Positions 26,261 through 35,776 of a stretch of DNA of 64,000 bases are shown here, in pieces. The position numbers and the translations under genes are program-made. The first letter of the stretch is position 1. Each line of letters starts with the position of its first letter. The notes under the pieces are model-generated. The model did no database searches, was not told where the DNA came from, and saw only the letters and a program-made list of their open reading frames with translations. Origin of the DNA: Parafannyhessea umbonata (GTDB taxonomy: Bacteria; Actinomycetota; Coriobacteriia; Coriobacteriales; Atopobiaceae); contig NZ_FOGP01000002.1 of the NCBI RefSeq assembly GCF_900111255.1, positions 1 to 64,000 on the forward strand. Reading direction: 5' to 3'.

Positions 26261-26289
26261 AAAAAGCGACGCCTGTGAACAGGCGCCGC
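26261..26289 (-). terminator. Terminator of rplS
   Basis: GCGACGCCTG (26266-26275) and CAGGCGCCGC (26280-26289) pair around a 4-nt loop with one mismatch; seven T follow on the minus strand. It lies 24 nt past the rplS stop and overlaps the rnhB leader, so rnhB may depend on read-through. Confidence 0.85.
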
Positions 26290-26312
26290 AAAAGAGCGAA
26301 TATAAAGAACTA

Positions 26313-26654
26313 CTAGCGCTTCTCGGGAATGCGGGCAGCCTTGCCAACGCGCTCGCGGAGGTAGTAGAGCTTTGCGCGGTGAACGTCACCGTGACGCACG
26401 ACCTCAAGCTTGGCAATCTTGGGGCTGTGCAGGGGGAAGGTACGCTCGACACCGCAGCCGAAGCTGAGCTTGCGGACGGTGAAGGTCTCGCGGGAGCTGC
26501 CGCCGCTCATGCGGATGACGTCGCCCTGGAAGACCTGCTCACGCTCGCGGTCACCCTCCTTGATGCGATAGTGAACCTTAACGTTGTCGCCAACGCGAAC
26601 CTGGGGGATGTCCTCACGGATCTGCTGACGCTCGATAGCGCGAATGTAATCCAT
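26313..26654 (-). CDS. rplS: 50S ribosomal protein L19
   Basis: 113 residues from the ATG at 26654 ([12 protein letters not shown]), which matches the family start; the frame is open 19 codons further but those residues do not fit L19. Signature: [23 protein letters not shown] and the end [30 protein letters not shown]. In many relatives rplS directly follows trmD; here trmD is 9 kb away. Confidence 0.97.
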   Translation of the reverse strand: MDYIRAIERQQIREDIPQVRVGDNVKVHYRIKEGDREREQVFQGDVIRMSGGSSRETFTVRKLSFGCGVERTFPLHSPKIAKLEVVRHGDVHRAKLYYLRERVGKAARIPEKR

Positions 26655-26806
26655 CGTTTCCTCGTCTCTAGAGGTGCCGTCGTAATGTGCGCGACACATA
26701 GCTTTACACACAAGAAGGAATTATATGGGTTGCCCACCGCGCAAGCAAGGCGAATCTTCAAGAGCGCGCAACTTCACAGCTTCGCGACACGATGCGGGAA
26801 ATCACC

Positions 26807-27874
26807 TCACATGCCCAGCTTCCAGGCGCGTGGGACAAACACCTCCTGATAGACGCGAATGGCGTAGCGGTCTGTCATGGAGCTCACGTAGTCAGCGACC
26901 CGCACCACATCGGACTCACAGGCTCTCAGATACTCTTGCGGGACTTCGTCGACGTGGTCCATGAAATAGTCAAAGAGCGAGACGAGCATTTGCTCGGCCT
27001 TGGGCTCCTCCTGCTTGGCATCCCCGGTGTTATAGAGGTTCTCGAAGAGGAAGGACCTCAAATCGAGAAGGGCGTCTTCCTTCTCCCTTGACATCAAGAC
27101 GTCTCCCGCGCCGTCGCTCGCGGCTATGACGTCCTCGACCATGGTCTGGATTCGTTCGGAGGACGAGCCACCAAGGATGGCACGCGAAGCGGCAGGGAGC
27201 ATGTCCTCCGTCAGCAGACCGGCGCGCACCGCGTCGTCGATGTCATGATTCACGTAGGCTATCCTGTCCGCACGCGCGACGACGCGCCCCTCAAGCGTGG
27301 ACGCCCTGAGGGTGCCGGCATGGCAGCGTATGCCGTCGAGGACCTCGCGCGTGAGGTTGAGCCCGCGGCCGTCCTTCTCGAGGAAGCGCACGACGCGGAC
27401 GCTCTGCTCGTTGTGGCGGAAGAGGCCCCCGAAGCGGTCGCCGTCCTCCTCCGAGACACCGACCCTGGAGCCGATGGCGCGGCGCAGCGCGCGCTCACCC
27501 GCATGGCCGAAGGGCGTGTGGCCCAAATCGTGCCCCAGGGCTATTGCCTCGGTCAGGTCTTCGTTGAGGCGCAGGGGACGCGCAATGTCGCGGGCAATCT
27601 GGGCAACCTCGAGCGTGTGGGTGAGGCGCGTCCTGTAGTGATCACCCTCGGGCGCAAGGAATACCTGCGTCTTGTTGGCGAGACGACGGAAGCTCTTGCA
27701 GTGCAGGATACGGTCGCGGTCGCGTTGGAAGCATGTGCGGTACGCATCGGGCAACTCGTCGCGCTCCCTGCCCAGGCTGGCAGACGAGCGCGTCGCGAAA
27801 CGCGAGAGCCTCTCGCCCTCCTCGGCCTCAATCTGAACCCTGCCCAGAGCATCCATGTCCCACTCCGTAGTCAA
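26807..27874 (-). CDS. dgt: dGTP triphosphohydrolase-like HD-domain protein
   Basis: 355 residues. The HD phosphohydrolase site is intact: RTRLTHTLEVAQIAR, then IALGHDLGHTPFGHAGE (His-Asp pair) and a distal HDIDDA-like NHDIDDAVRAG. Preceding FRRLANKTQVF is characteristic of Dgt-type enzymes. It would hydrolyse dGTP or other dNTPs to the nucleoside and triphosphate. TTG 27874 is chosen because GAGGGG lies 6 nt upstream. Lies downstream of the ppdK terminator. Confidence 0.9.
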   Translation of the reverse strand: MTTEWDMDALGRVQIEAEEGERLSRFATRSSASLGRERDELPDAYRTCFQRDRDRILHCKSFRRLANKTQVFLAPEGDHYRTRLTHTLEVAQIARDIARPLRLNEDLTEAIALGHDLGHTPFGHAGERALRRAIGSRVGVSEEDGDRFGGLFRHNEQSVRVVRFLEKDGRGLNLTREVLDGIRCHAGTLRASTLEGRVVARADRIAYVNHDIDDAVRAGLLTEDMLPAASRAILGGSSSERIQTMVEDVIAASDGAGDVLMSREKEDALLDLRSFLFENLYNTGDAKQEEPKAEQMLVSLFDYFMDHVDEVPQEYLRACESDVVRVADYVSSMTDRYAIRVYQEVFVPRAWKLGM

Positions 27875-27906
27875 CGTAGACCCCTCATGCAACGTGATAG
27901 CACAAA

Positions 27907-27932
27907 GGGGAGAAGCCCAAGGGCTTCCCCCC
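27907..27932 (-). terminator. Terminator of ppdK
   Basis: On the minus strand GGGGGAAGCCC pairs with GGGCTTCTCCCC across a 2-nt loop with one bulged T, followed by TTTGTG. It lies 38 nt past the ppdK stop and just before dgt. Confidence 0.75.
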
Positions 27933-27969
27933 TACTGATTACTCAGTCACTCGACGAGCGTGCCTCAGC

Positions 27970-30732
27970 CTAGAGCTTGGCAGGGCCGCCGTTGGACTTG
28001 ATCTTGGCCTGCGCACCGGCAAGGCGAGCGATGGGCACGCGGTACGGGGAGCAGGAGACGTAGTCGAGACCGAGGTCATAGTACATCTGGATGGACTCGG
28101 GATCGCCACCGGTCTCGCCGCAGACGCCGCAAATGATCGTGTCGTTGGAGGCGTGGCCGCCCTCGACGCCCATCTTGACGAGCTTGGCGATGCCCGAATC
28201 GAGCGTCTCGAACGGATTGGTCTTCAGGATCTTCTTCTTGAGGTACAGGGGGATAAAGGCGCTCTCGACGTCGTCACGGGAGTAGCCGAAGCCCATCTGC
28301 GTAAGGTCATTGGTACCGAAGGAGAAGAAGTCCGCATACTTCGCGATCTCGTCGGCAGTGACGGCTGCGCGCGGGATCTCGATCATGCAGCCAACGGGGA
28401 TGGAGAGCTCGACGCCGGTCTGCTCGACGACGGAGGCGACGACCTCCTCGACCTGGTCGCGAACAACCTTGAGCTCCTGCCAGGTGCCCACGAGGGGAAC
28501 CATGATCTCGGGGCGAGGATCGAAGCCGCGCTTCTTCAGGTGAGCGGCGGCGCTGGCGATGGCGCGAACCTGCATCTCGGTGAGCTCCGGGTAGACGATG
28601 CCGAGTCGGCAGCCGCGGAGGCCGAGCATCGGGTTGGCCTCCTGGAATGAATCCAGACGGGCAAGGAGATCGCGACGGGCCTTAATCTGTGTGTCGTTCT
28701 CGCCGCGGTCCTCGGCATGAGCAAGCTCAACCGCGTACTCGCGCGGATTGTCGAGGAACTCGTGCAGAGGCGGATCGAGGAGACGAACGATGACGGTCTT
28801 GCCGTCCATCTCCTTGAACATGCCGAGGAAGTCGTCAGTCTGGGCCTTCAGAAGCTTGCCAAGCGCCTTCTGCTTGTCGCCGGTGCGGTCGGCGAGGATG
28901 AAGGACTGGATGATCTCCTTGCGCTCGCCAAGGAACATGTGCTCGGTACGGTCGAGGCCGATGCCGTCTGCGCCGAAGTCGCGAGAGATGTGCGCGTCCT
29001 CAGGGTTGTCGGCGTTGGCGCGGACGCCGAAGATGCGGCCGCGGGAAGCGTCACGACGGACGTCGTCCGCCCAGGAGAGGATGGTCTCGAGGTCGCCGGT
29101 CAGCTCAGGGCGGACCAGGGGCACCTCGCCGATAATAACGTCGCCTGTGGTGCCGTTAATCGAGATGATGTCACCCTCGTGCAGGACGATGTCGGTGCCG
29201 GAGATGACGCATTCCTTTGCCTTGGCGTCGATCTTGAGCGCCTCGGCGCCGCAGACGCACGGCGCACCCATGCCACGGGCAATGACAGCCGCGTGCGATG
29301 TCTTGCCGCCGTGAGAGGTGAGGATGCCCTCTGCCGCGACCATGCCCTTGAGGTCATCGGGAGTGGTCTCCCAACGGACGAGGATGCAGGGCTTCTCGAT
29401 GTTGGAGTAATGAACCGCAGCGTCAGAGGAGAAGACGACGGCGCCGACGGCCGCGCCAGGAGAGGCGTTCATGCCCTTGGCAACGACGTCGACCTCGGCC
29501 TTGGGGTCAAACTGCGGGTGCAGGAGCTGGTCGAGCTGGTCGGGAGCGACGCGCATGATGGCCTGCTCCTTGGTGATGCGACCCTCCTCGACCATCTGAA
29601 TAGCAACCCTGAGGGCGGAGAGCGCGGTGCGCTTGCCGACGCGGGTCTGGAGCATCCAGAGTTTTCCCTGCTCGATGGTGAACTCAAGATCCATCATGTC
29701 GGCGTAGTGGTCCTCGAGGATCTCGAAGACGTGGTAGAGCTCCTCACCGGCCTCCTTAAGGGCAGGGATCTTGACGAGATCGGCGATCGGCTCCGTGTTG
29801 CGGATGCCGGCGACGACGTCCTCGCCCTGCGCGTTGACGAGGAAGTCGCCATAGCGCTCGTTGGTGCCGTCGGCAGGGTTGCGCGTGAACGCGACGCCGG
29901 TCGCGGAGGTATCACCCTTGTTTCCGAAGACCATGACCTGGACGTTGACTGCCGTGCCGAGGTCATCGGGAATCTTGTTCTGCTTGCGGTACAGGACTGC
30001 GCGCTCCGTGTTCCAGGAGCCAAAGACTGCCTGCTCTGCAAGACGAAGCTGCAGGTAGGGATCCTGGGGGAAGGAAGCAATGCCCTCGGGAGCAACCTCG
30101 GGGTGAGCGGTTGAGTCGACGTTCTTGGCGAAGATCTGCTTGAAGGTCTCGGTGAGGTCCTTCAAATCCTCGGCAGTGAGCTCGGTGTCGAGCTTGACGC
30201 CCTTCTCCTCCTTCTTGGCGTTGATGGCCTCCTCGAAGAGGTCACCGTCGATGCCCATGACGACGTTGGAGAACATCTGGACGAAACGACGGTAGGAGTC
30301 CCAGGCGAAGCGCTCGTTGTTGGTCTGCTTGATGATACCCTGGACGGAGTCGTCGTTCAGACCGAGGTTGAGAACCGTGTCCATCATGCCAGGCATGGAG
30401 AACGGCGCGCCGGAACGGACGGAGACGAGCAGAGGATCGTCCTTGTCACCGAGCTTCTTGCCCATGCGCTTCTCGAGATCCTTGCGATACTCGTCAATCT
30501 CGTCGAGAACGCCCTCAGGCCAGACGTTGCCCGCGCCAGAATAGGCAACGCAAGTCTGGCAGGTGATGGAGAATCCCGGAGGAACGGGAAGGCCAATGTT
30601 GGCCATCTCGGCGAGGTTGGCGCCCTTGCCACCCGTAATCCACTTGGCCTCGTCGACGGAAGCCCCTGCGACCTCGGTCACGTTGTTGCCGTTTTCGTCG
30701 ACACCGAACTTGTACACGTGTTTTTCAGCCAT
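27970..30732 (-). CDS. ppdK: Pyruvate, phosphate dikinase
   Basis: 920 residues, full length. It interconverts pyruvate+ATP+Pi and PEP+AMP+PPi, important in anaerobes for PPi-linked glycolysis. Seen: N-terminal ATP-grasp domain (KWITGGKGANLAEMANIGLPVPPGF), central phosphohistidine domain LTSHGGKTSHAAVIARGMG with the phosphoacceptor His, and the C-terminal PEP/pyruvate barrel ending FFSFGTNDLTQM and CGVCGETGGDP. ATG 30732 lies 7 nt after AGGGG. A hairpin-rich 200-nt leader and the short regulator gene lie directly upstream. Confidence 0.98.
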   Translation of the reverse strand: MAEKHVYKFGVDENGNNVTEVAGASVDEAKWITGGKGANLAEMANIGLPVPPGFSITCQTCVAYSGAGNVWPEGVLDEIDEYRKDLEKRMGKKLGDKDDPLLVSVRSGAPFSMPGMMDTVLNLGLNDDSVQGIIKQTNNERFAWDSYRRFVQMFSNVVMGIDGDLFEEAINAKKEEKGVKLDTELTAEDLKDLTETFKQIFAKNVDSTAHPEVAPEGIASFPQDPYLQLRLAEQAVFGSWNTERAVLYRKQNKIPDDLGTAVNVQVMVFGNKGDTSATGVAFTRNPADGTNERYGDFLVNAQGEDVVAGIRNTEPIADLVKIPALKEAGEELYHVFEILEDHYADMMDLEFTIEQGKLWMLQTRVGKRTALSALRVAIQMVEEGRITKEQAIMRVAPDQLDQLLHPQFDPKAEVDVVAKGMNASPGAAVGAVVFSSDAAVHYSNIEKPCILVRWETTPDDLKGMVAAEGILTSHGGKTSHAAVIARGMGAPCVCGAEALKIDAKAKECVISGTDIVLHEGDIISINGTTGDVIIGEVPLVRPELTGDLETILSWADDVRRDASRGRIFGVRANADNPEDAHISRDFGADGIGLDRTEHMFLGERKEIIQSFILADRTGDKQKALGKLLKAQTDDFLGMFKEMDGKTVIVRLLDPPLHEFLDNPREYAVELAHAEDRGENDTQIKARRDLLARLDSFQEANPMLGLRGCRLGIVYPELTEMQVRAIASAAAHLKKRGFDPRPEIMVPLVGTWQELKVVRDQVEEVVASVVEQTGVELSIPVGCMIEIPRAAVTADEIAKYADFFSFGTNDLTQMGFGYSRDDVESAFIPLYLKKKILKTNPFETLDSGIAKLVKMGVEGGHASNDTIICGVCGETGGDPESIQMYYDLGLDYVSCSPYRVPIARLAGAQAKIKSNGGPAKL

Positions 30733-30784
30733 TTTCACACCCCTGATCGAAATCTCATGGCACTCGCATGCCGGACTTACAAGA

Positions 30785-30814
30785 GCGCCTGCTGTGATTG
30801 CTCACGGCAGGCGC
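30785..30814 (-). promoter_or_regulatory. 13-bp hairpin in the ppdK leader
   Basis: GCGCCTGCTGTGA (30785-30797) pairs with TCACGGCAGGCGC (30802-30814), one G-U, loop TTGC, 53 nt before the ppdK ATG. On the minus strand only CTCTTGT follows, so it may be an attenuator or an RNA stabiliser. Confidence 0.5.
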
Positions 30815-30840
30815 CTCACAACGTGTCTTATTTTTATCCA

Positions 30841-30862
30841 GAGGGTTTGGGTGATAACCCTC
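30841..30862 (-). promoter_or_regulatory. Second leader hairpin upstream of ppdK
   Basis: GAGGGTT (30841-30847) and AACCCTC (30856-30862) form a 7-bp stem with 8-nt loop, 27 bp upstream of the larger hairpin in the same 206-nt interval between the regulator gene and ppdK. Confidence 0.4.
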
Positions 30863-30944
30863 AGTCCGACAGGCGGCACTAAATGGGCCGTAGGGGAAAT
30901 ATCCGCACATAGGGTGCAAAAAAGTCCTATACTACCCGGCCCCA

Positions 30945-31346
30945 CTAGACCTCCTGAACCTCCGTATCCATCCTGCGTCCAGGCTCGTACTTGGGCTCCT
31001 CGCCCGTGAGCGTGGAGATGACGGTGATAGCCGGACCAAGAAGGTCGATGGAGGGAATGCCGCGCTTGTCGAGCTCGCGGCGAATATCGCGCCTCAGGTT
31101 GCGCTCGACAATGGTGTGGAAGACCGCAAGGGGAACGTCCTCCTCGATGTTTCCGTTGAGGAACTCGCACACGGTATCGACGGTCTTGACGTTACTGAGC
31201 CTCTTGATGACCACGGAATCGGCGCCAAACTGGTCAGCCGCTGCCTCAACGACGCCGGTAGCCGTCTTGCCACAGGCATCAGAGATGACAATGACGACAG
31301 GGGCTGCAGCGTTGAACAGTTCTTCATCGGTTGCTGCGTCTGTCAT
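30945..31346 (-). CDS. PPDK regulatory protein, N-terminal half only
   Basis: 133 residues from ATG 31346 (GGAGG 5 nt upstream). It matches the N-terminal half of the bifunctional PPDK kinase/pyrophosphorylase family (DUF299): PVVIVISDACGKTATGVVEAAADQF, then HTIVERNLRRDIRRELDKRGIPSIDLLGP. Full proteins have ~270 residues with a P-loop after this point; here translation ends after YEPGRRMDTEVQEV and no frame downstream continues the family. The catalytic P-loop is therefore absent. It lies immediately upstream of ppdK. It may be a remnant or a reduced binding-only form. Confidence 0.72.
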   Translation of the reverse strand: MTDAATDEELFNAAAPVVIVISDACGKTATGVVEAAADQFGADSVVIKRLSNVKTVDTVCEFLNGNIEEDVPLAVFHTIVERNLRRDIRRELDKRGIPSIDLLGPAITVISTLTGEEPKYEPGRRMDTEVQEV

Positions 31347-31364
31347 GTAGACCTCCAAACAGGC

Positions 31365-31382
31365 GGGGGCAGGACTGCCCCC
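31365..31382 (-). terminator. GC hairpin between glyS and the PPDK regulator gene
   Basis: GGGGGCAG (31365-31372) and CTGCCCCC (31375-31382) are perfect arms with a 2-nt gap, 30 nt past the glyS stop. The minus strand continues with CGCCTGTTT, a weak T tract. Confidence 0.55.
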
Positions 31383-31411
31383 TGACTCGCGGATCGGACT
31401 CCCCGACCCTA

Positions 31412-33508
31412 TTACTTCTTCTTTGAGAGTACCCCGATGTTAGCAACATCGCTAAAGACGGAAGCAAACTTGTTAAGAAGCCTCAGGCGATTCTCTCTCA
31501 CAACAGTGTCATCGTCCATGACAAGAACGTCATCAAAGAAACGGTCGATTGGCTCCCTTAGTTCGGCGAGAGCCTTGCAGGCACCGGAATAGTCGCCGGC
31601 AGCCAAGGCGGATTCGACGCTCGAGGCACCCTTGACGCATGCGGAGAGCAGCTGGAGCTCGGACTCGCCCATGATGCTCTCGTCGACGTCGCAGCCCAGG
31701 CTCGCGTCACCAAGGTGTGCCGCGCGAGCGTACGCGGTCGCGAGGTCATCAAAGAGCTCCGGCTGGTCCTTGCGGGCGTCGTCGAGGGCACGGGCACGGT
31801 CGATGAACTCGACCGGATCGATCACGCCGACAGAGGAGACGGCCTCGATGGTGTCGAACGAGATCTTCTCGTCCTTGGCGATGGTGTTGAGTCGGCCAGC
31901 GAAGAACTTCTCGACCGCCTTGGTGACGGCGGCAGAGTCAAATTCGAGGCCCTGGGCGGCGTATGCGGCAAGGGAAACGGCGATGAGGGACTTGAGAGAG
32001 ACGCTCGGAAGCGTGCGAAGCATGGCGATAATGCCGATGGCAGACCTGCGGACGGCAAACGGGTCAGAGGAGCCAGTGGGGGGCTCGTCGATGGCGAAGA
32101 TGCCGCAAACCGTGTCGAGCTTGTCGGCGATGGCAACGCATCGACCGACGGTTCCCTCAGGCAGATCGTCACCAGCAAAGCGCGGACGGTAGTGATCGCG
32201 AATCGCAGCGGCGACGTCATCAGACTCGCCAGAAGCCTTGGCGTAGTACCCGCCCATGACGCCCTGCTGGCTGGTGAACTCGACGACCGCCTGGGTTACG
32301 AGGTCGGCCTTAGCGAGAAAAGCCGCACGACGAGCGTCCTCAACGAGCCCGTCGGACTCCGCGACCTGCTTGGCGACCTCGCCTGCAACCGTCACCATGC
32401 GCTGGGACTTTTGCAGGACCGTGCCGAGCTTCTCTTGGAAGACGACAGAGTCAAGCTTCTGGACATAGTCCTCGAGGGGCTTCTTCAGGTCCTCGTCGTA
32501 GAAGAACTTGGCATCGTCGAGGCGGGCACGGACGACGCGCTCGTTGCCGTCGATCACGCGCTCGTTGTTGCGCGGGTCGGAGTTAGAGACGACGACGAAC
32601 TCTCGGGTGAGCTTGCCCTCGGAGTCGTAGATCGGGAAGTATCGCTGGTTAGAAAGCATCGACTCGCAAATGATCTCGTTGGGGACGTCGAGGAATTCCT
32701 CGTCGAACTTGCCAACAAGCACCGTCGGGTACTCGCAGAGATTGACAACTTCATCGAAGACCTTCTTCGGCGTGTCGACATGGGCGCCACCACGCTCCTG
32801 CTCAACCTTCTTGATGCCGTCGAGAATGGCCGCGCGACGCTCGCCCTCGAGAAGGACGCCGGCGTTGCGAAGGACCTCGACATAGCTGGAGGGATCCTTG
32901 ACGACGTGCTCGCCGGGGCCGAGGACGCGGTGACCGTAGGTGACGTTGGAGGAGGTGACGTCAGCATAAGAGACGGGCACGACATCCTCGCCCAGAAGCG
33001 CGCAGATCCACCTGACGGGACGGACAAACGTCTCGTGGTTGCCGCCCCAGCGCTGGCTCCTGTAGTTTGGCCAGTCGAGCGCGGCGATGCTCTTCTCGCA
33101 GAGCTCGGACAGGATGGGCGTCGCGGGCATGGAGGGGATGTTCTTCTCGGCGAAGACGTACTCGCGGCCGTCGGAGTCGACCTTGCGCACAAGCTCGTCG
33201 GCGGAGAGGCCGAACTTGCGGGCGAAGCCCATGGCGGCCTTCGTGGCACTGCCCTCGGCGTCGAAGGCGATGCTGGTCGCGGGTCCGCGCATGACCTCGT
33301 GCACCTCGGCCGTGGAAGTGGCGAGATCCTTGACGATGACGGTCAGGCGGCGAGGCGTGCTCATGGCCTTGACCTCGCCGTGGTCGAGGCCGGCCTTGTC
33401 GAGGCCCGACTCGATGAGCTGGCCAAACTGCTTGATTGCGTGGATGAGCGGAGCCGAGGGCATCTCCTCGGTGCCTACCTCAAAGAGGAAATCGAGAGTG
33501 TCTGCCAT
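31412..33508 (-). CDS. glyS: Glycyl-tRNA synthetase beta subunit
   Basis: 698 residues, full-size beta chain of the alpha2-beta2 type enzyme. It opens with DFLFEVGTEEMP and contains the RPVRWICALLG region, HD-like central domain and a C-terminal anticodon-binding domain with RLRLLNKF. It binds tRNA-Gly; the alpha chain forms the adenylate. Its ATG directly follows the glyQ stop (TAAATG), ensuring equal synthesis. Confidence 0.97.
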   Translation of the reverse strand: MADTLDFLFEVGTEEMPSAPLIHAIKQFGQLIESGLDKAGLDHGEVKAMSTPRRLTVIVKDLATSTAEVHEVMRGPATSIAFDAEGSATKAAMGFARKFGLSADELVRKVDSDGREYVFAEKNIPSMPATPILSELCEKSIAALDWPNYRSQRWGGNHETFVRPVRWICALLGEDVVPVSYADVTSSNVTYGHRVLGPGEHVVKDPSSYVEVLRNAGVLLEGERRAAILDGIKKVEQERGGAHVDTPKKVFDEVVNLCEYPTVLVGKFDEEFLDVPNEIICESMLSNQRYFPIYDSEGKLTREFVVVSNSDPRNNERVIDGNERVVRARLDDAKFFYDEDLKKPLEDYVQKLDSVVFQEKLGTVLQKSQRMVTVAGEVAKQVAESDGLVEDARRAAFLAKADLVTQAVVEFTSQQGVMGGYYAKASGESDDVAAAIRDHYRPRFAGDDLPEGTVGRCVAIADKLDTVCGIFAIDEPPTGSSDPFAVRRSAIGIIAMLRTLPSVSLKSLIAVSLAAYAAQGLEFDSAAVTKAVEKFFAGRLNTIAKDEKISFDTIEAVSSVGVIDPVEFIDRARALDDARKDQPELFDDLATAYARAAHLGDASLGCDVDESIMGESELQLLSACVKGASSVESALAAGDYSGACKALAELREPIDRFFDDVLVMDDDTVVRENRLRLLNKFASVFSDVANIGVLSKKK

Positions 33509-34420
33509 TTAGGCCACCTCCCCCTTCTTGTCAGACGCATCGGTGGCGCCGGCGACCTTTTCCATGTACGCCTCGCAGCATGCCTTGGCGACGGTGCGGA
33601 CGCGCAGGATATAGTTGGCGCGCTCCGTGGCCGAGATGGCGCCACGCGAGTCAAGAAGGTTGAAGGCGTGCGAGCACTTCATGACGCAGTCGTATGCGGG
33701 AAGAGGCAGGCCGCGGTCGAGGCAGGCATGGCACTCGTTCTCGTAGTCGTCGAACTTCTGACGCATCATCTCGACGTTGGCGACCTCGAAGTTGTAGGCG
33801 CTGAACTCGTACTCGTTCTCATGGAAGACGTCGCCATAGGTCATGGGCGTGCCATCGGGCAGGTAGCTCCAGACGAGATCGTAAACAGAGTTGACGCCCT
33901 GAGCGTACATGGCGATGCGCTCGAGGCCGTAGGTAATCTCGACGGGGACGGGATCGACCTCGATGCCGCCAACCTGCTGGAAGTATGTGAACTGAGTGAC
34001 CTCCATGCCGTTGAGCCAGACCTCCCAGCCGAGGCCCCAGGCACCAAGCGTCGGGGACTCCCAGTCATCCTCGACGAAACGGACGTCATGGTCCTTGGGG
34101 TCGAGGCCGATAGCGGCAAGGCTGCCAAGGTAGAGGTCCTGAGAGTCCGCGGGGGACGGCTTCAGGAGAACCTGGAACTGGTAGTAGTGCTGCAGGCGGT
34201 TGGGGTTGTCGCCGTATCGGCCGTCGGCCGGACGGCGGCACGGCTGCGGATAGCAGGTGCGCCAGGAGTCGGGACCCAGGGAGCGAAGGAGCGTGGCAGT
34301 ATGGAACGTACCGGCACCAACCTCAGAATCGTACGGCTGCATCACCGTGCAGCCCTTATCGGCCCAGTAGTGCTCAAGCGCCAGGATCATTTCCTGAAAC
34401 GTCAAAGGCTTGTCGCTCAT
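33509..34420 (-). CDS. glyQ: Glycyl-tRNA synthetase alpha subunit
   Basis: 303 residues from ATG 34420; earlier in-frame codons overlap lepB and do not fit the family. Signature start [19 protein letters not shown], then [23 protein letters not shown] and YGLERIAMY, characteristic of the class IIc-like alpha chain that activates glycine. Lies 37 nt after lepB and is followed without gap by glyS. Confidence 0.97.
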   Translation of the reverse strand: MSDKPLTFQEMILALEHYWADKGCTVMQPYDSEVGAGTFHTATLLRSLGPDSWRTCYPQPCRRPADGRYGDNPNRLQHYYQFQVLLKPSPADSQDLYLGSLAAIGLDPKDHDVRFVEDDWESPTLGAWGLGWEVWLNGMEVTQFTYFQQVGGIEVDPVPVEITYGLERIAMYAQGVNSVYDLVWSYLPDGTPMTYGDVFHENEYEFSAYNFEVANVEMMRQKFDDYENECHACLDRGLPLPAYDCVMKCSHAFNLLDSRGAISATERANYILRVRTVAKACCEAYMEKVAGATDASDKKGEVA

Positions 34421-34457
34421 CGCCCTATCTTCCCCTCTTTCGATTAAAAACAAACTC

Positions 34458-35027
34458 CTAAAGTGTAGCGAAATCATCAGGCGGCCAGAAGATGACGCAC
34501 GCCTTAGATGAAACTGAACTTATCGGCACGGCCCCAAAGTATCGAGAGTCGAGAGAGTTGGTGCGGTTGTCTCCCATAACCCAAACGCATCCCTCGGGGA
34601 CGGTGTAGGGATACACAATCGGCCCCTGCAGCGCGCTCGCGTAGCGGTCCAGCGGATAGCTGGGCTTGCCATGCGCATACGGCTCGTCGAGGGCCTCGTC
34701 GTCGACGTAGACCACGCCGTCGCGAAGGTCAACCGTCTGGCCGCCTACGGCGACGACGCGCTTGATGAGCGTCGTCGAGCCGTCAGTGGGATCGACAAAG
34801 GTGACGACGTCGCCACGCTGCGGCGAGGACCCCTTGTAGGTGATCTTCTCGCCGAGGACGCGATCACCCTCCTGAATGGTCGGGACCATCGACGCAGACG
34901 GGATGAGGAACGGCTCGGCGACGAACGCCCTCACCAGGAGCGCGATGCCCACGCCCACGGCAATCGTCAGTACCCACTCGACCCAAGCGGGAATGCGGCG
35001 GCCCGCGTCCCCCCCGACCTTACTCAT
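34458..35027 (-). CDS. lepB: Signal peptidase I
   Basis: 189 residues. One N-terminal membrane helix (~15-35) then the extracytoplasmic S26 domain: catalytic Ser46 in PSASMVPT, general base Lys89 in [10 protein letters not shown], and the [15 protein letters not shown] box. It cleaves signal peptides of Sec-exported proteins. The second ATG (35027) is chosen: GGAGG is 8 nt upstream but only 2 nt from the first. It overlaps the trmD stop by 8 nt. Confidence 0.95.
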   Translation of the reverse strand: MSKVGGDAGRRIPAWVEWVLTIAVGVGIALLVRAFVAEPFLIPSASMVPTIQEGDRVLGEKITYKGSSPQRGDVVTFVDPTDGSTTLIKRVVAVGGQTVDLRDGVVYVDDEALDEPYAHGKPSYPLDRYASALQGPIVYPYTVPEGCVWVMGDNRTNSLDSRYFGAVPISSVSSKACVIFWPPDDFATL

Positions 35028-35775
35028 CGACATCGCCTCCGCCGTTAGACCTCTGGATCACCTCTCGCGCAAAGGCGAGCTCCTCGGGGGTGAGGTCGGC
35101 ACCCTTGAGGAGGTCGGGCCTCCACAGGGCAGTGCGTTCGATGGCGTTTCTGCGCCTCCAGCGGTCAACGGCCCCGTGGTCCCCCGACAGCAAGACGTCG
35201 GGAACGCCCATCCCGCGGTACTCGGCGGGACGGGTGTACTGGGCGTACTCGAGCAGGCTCCCAGAGAACGACTCGTCCTTGGCGCTCATGTCGTCTCCCA
35301 AGGCCCCGGGAAGAAGCCTCACGACCGAGTCGATGACGACGAGCGCAGCGAGCTCTCCGCCCGTGAGCACGTAGTCACCCAGCGAGAAGACCTCGTCAGC
35401 AAGCTCGTAGGCCCTTTCGTCCATGCCCTCGTAGCGTCCGCAAACAAGAAGCACGCGTTCCTCGCCAGCAAGGCGCTCGGCGCACGACTCGTCATAGCGC
35501 CTTCCGCAAGGCGAGAAGAACACGATGTGGGGTCGCCCCTCTCCCATGGATGAAATCTCGTCGACGGCCTCGTAGATGGGCTCGGGCTTCATGAGCATGC
35601 CCTGACCGCCGCCAAATGGGGCGTCGTCGACGGTGTTGTGCCGGTCGTGAGTCCAGCGCCTCAGGTCGAAGGCCTCGAAGTCGAACACGCCCTTGCGCTG
35701 CGCGCGGCCCATGATGGACTCGTCCAGATAGGGCGCGAACACCTGCGGAAAAACGGAAAGCGTCTCAAACCTCAT
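35020..35775 (-). CDS. trmD: tRNA (guanine-N1-)-methyltransferase
   Basis: 251 residues; makes m1G37 beside the anticodon. It is a trefoil-knot SPOUT enzyme: start MRFETLSVFPQVFAPYLDESI, LVCGRYEGMDERAYE, GDYVLTGGELAALVVID. The ATG at 35775 follows the rimM stop by 1 nt. Part of the rpsP-khpA-rimM-trmD-lepB operon. Confidence 0.97.
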   Translation of the reverse strand: MRFETLSVFPQVFAPYLDESIMGRAQRKGVFDFEAFDLRRWTHDRHNTVDDAPFGGGQGMLMKPEPIYEAVDEISSMGEGRPHIVFFSPCGRRYDESCAERLAGEERVLLVCGRYEGMDERAYELADEVFSLGDYVLTGGELAALVVIDSVVRLLPGALGDDMSAKDESFSGSLLEYAQYTRPAEYRGMGVPDVLLSGDHGAVDRWRRRNAIERTALWRPDLLKGADLTPEELAFAREVIQRSNGGGDVDE

Positions 35776-35776
35776 G

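Noticed and set aside
28717-30114. A 465-codon plus-strand frame opposite ppdK
   Set aside because: Antisense shadow of a fully conserved gene.
31715-34447. A 910-codon open frame on the plus strand opposite glyS and glyQ
   Set aside because: It is the antisense of two well-conserved synthetase genes; long antisense frames arise from GC-rich third positions. The residue mix (Leu/Val/Asp/Gly-rich) has no recognisable domain.
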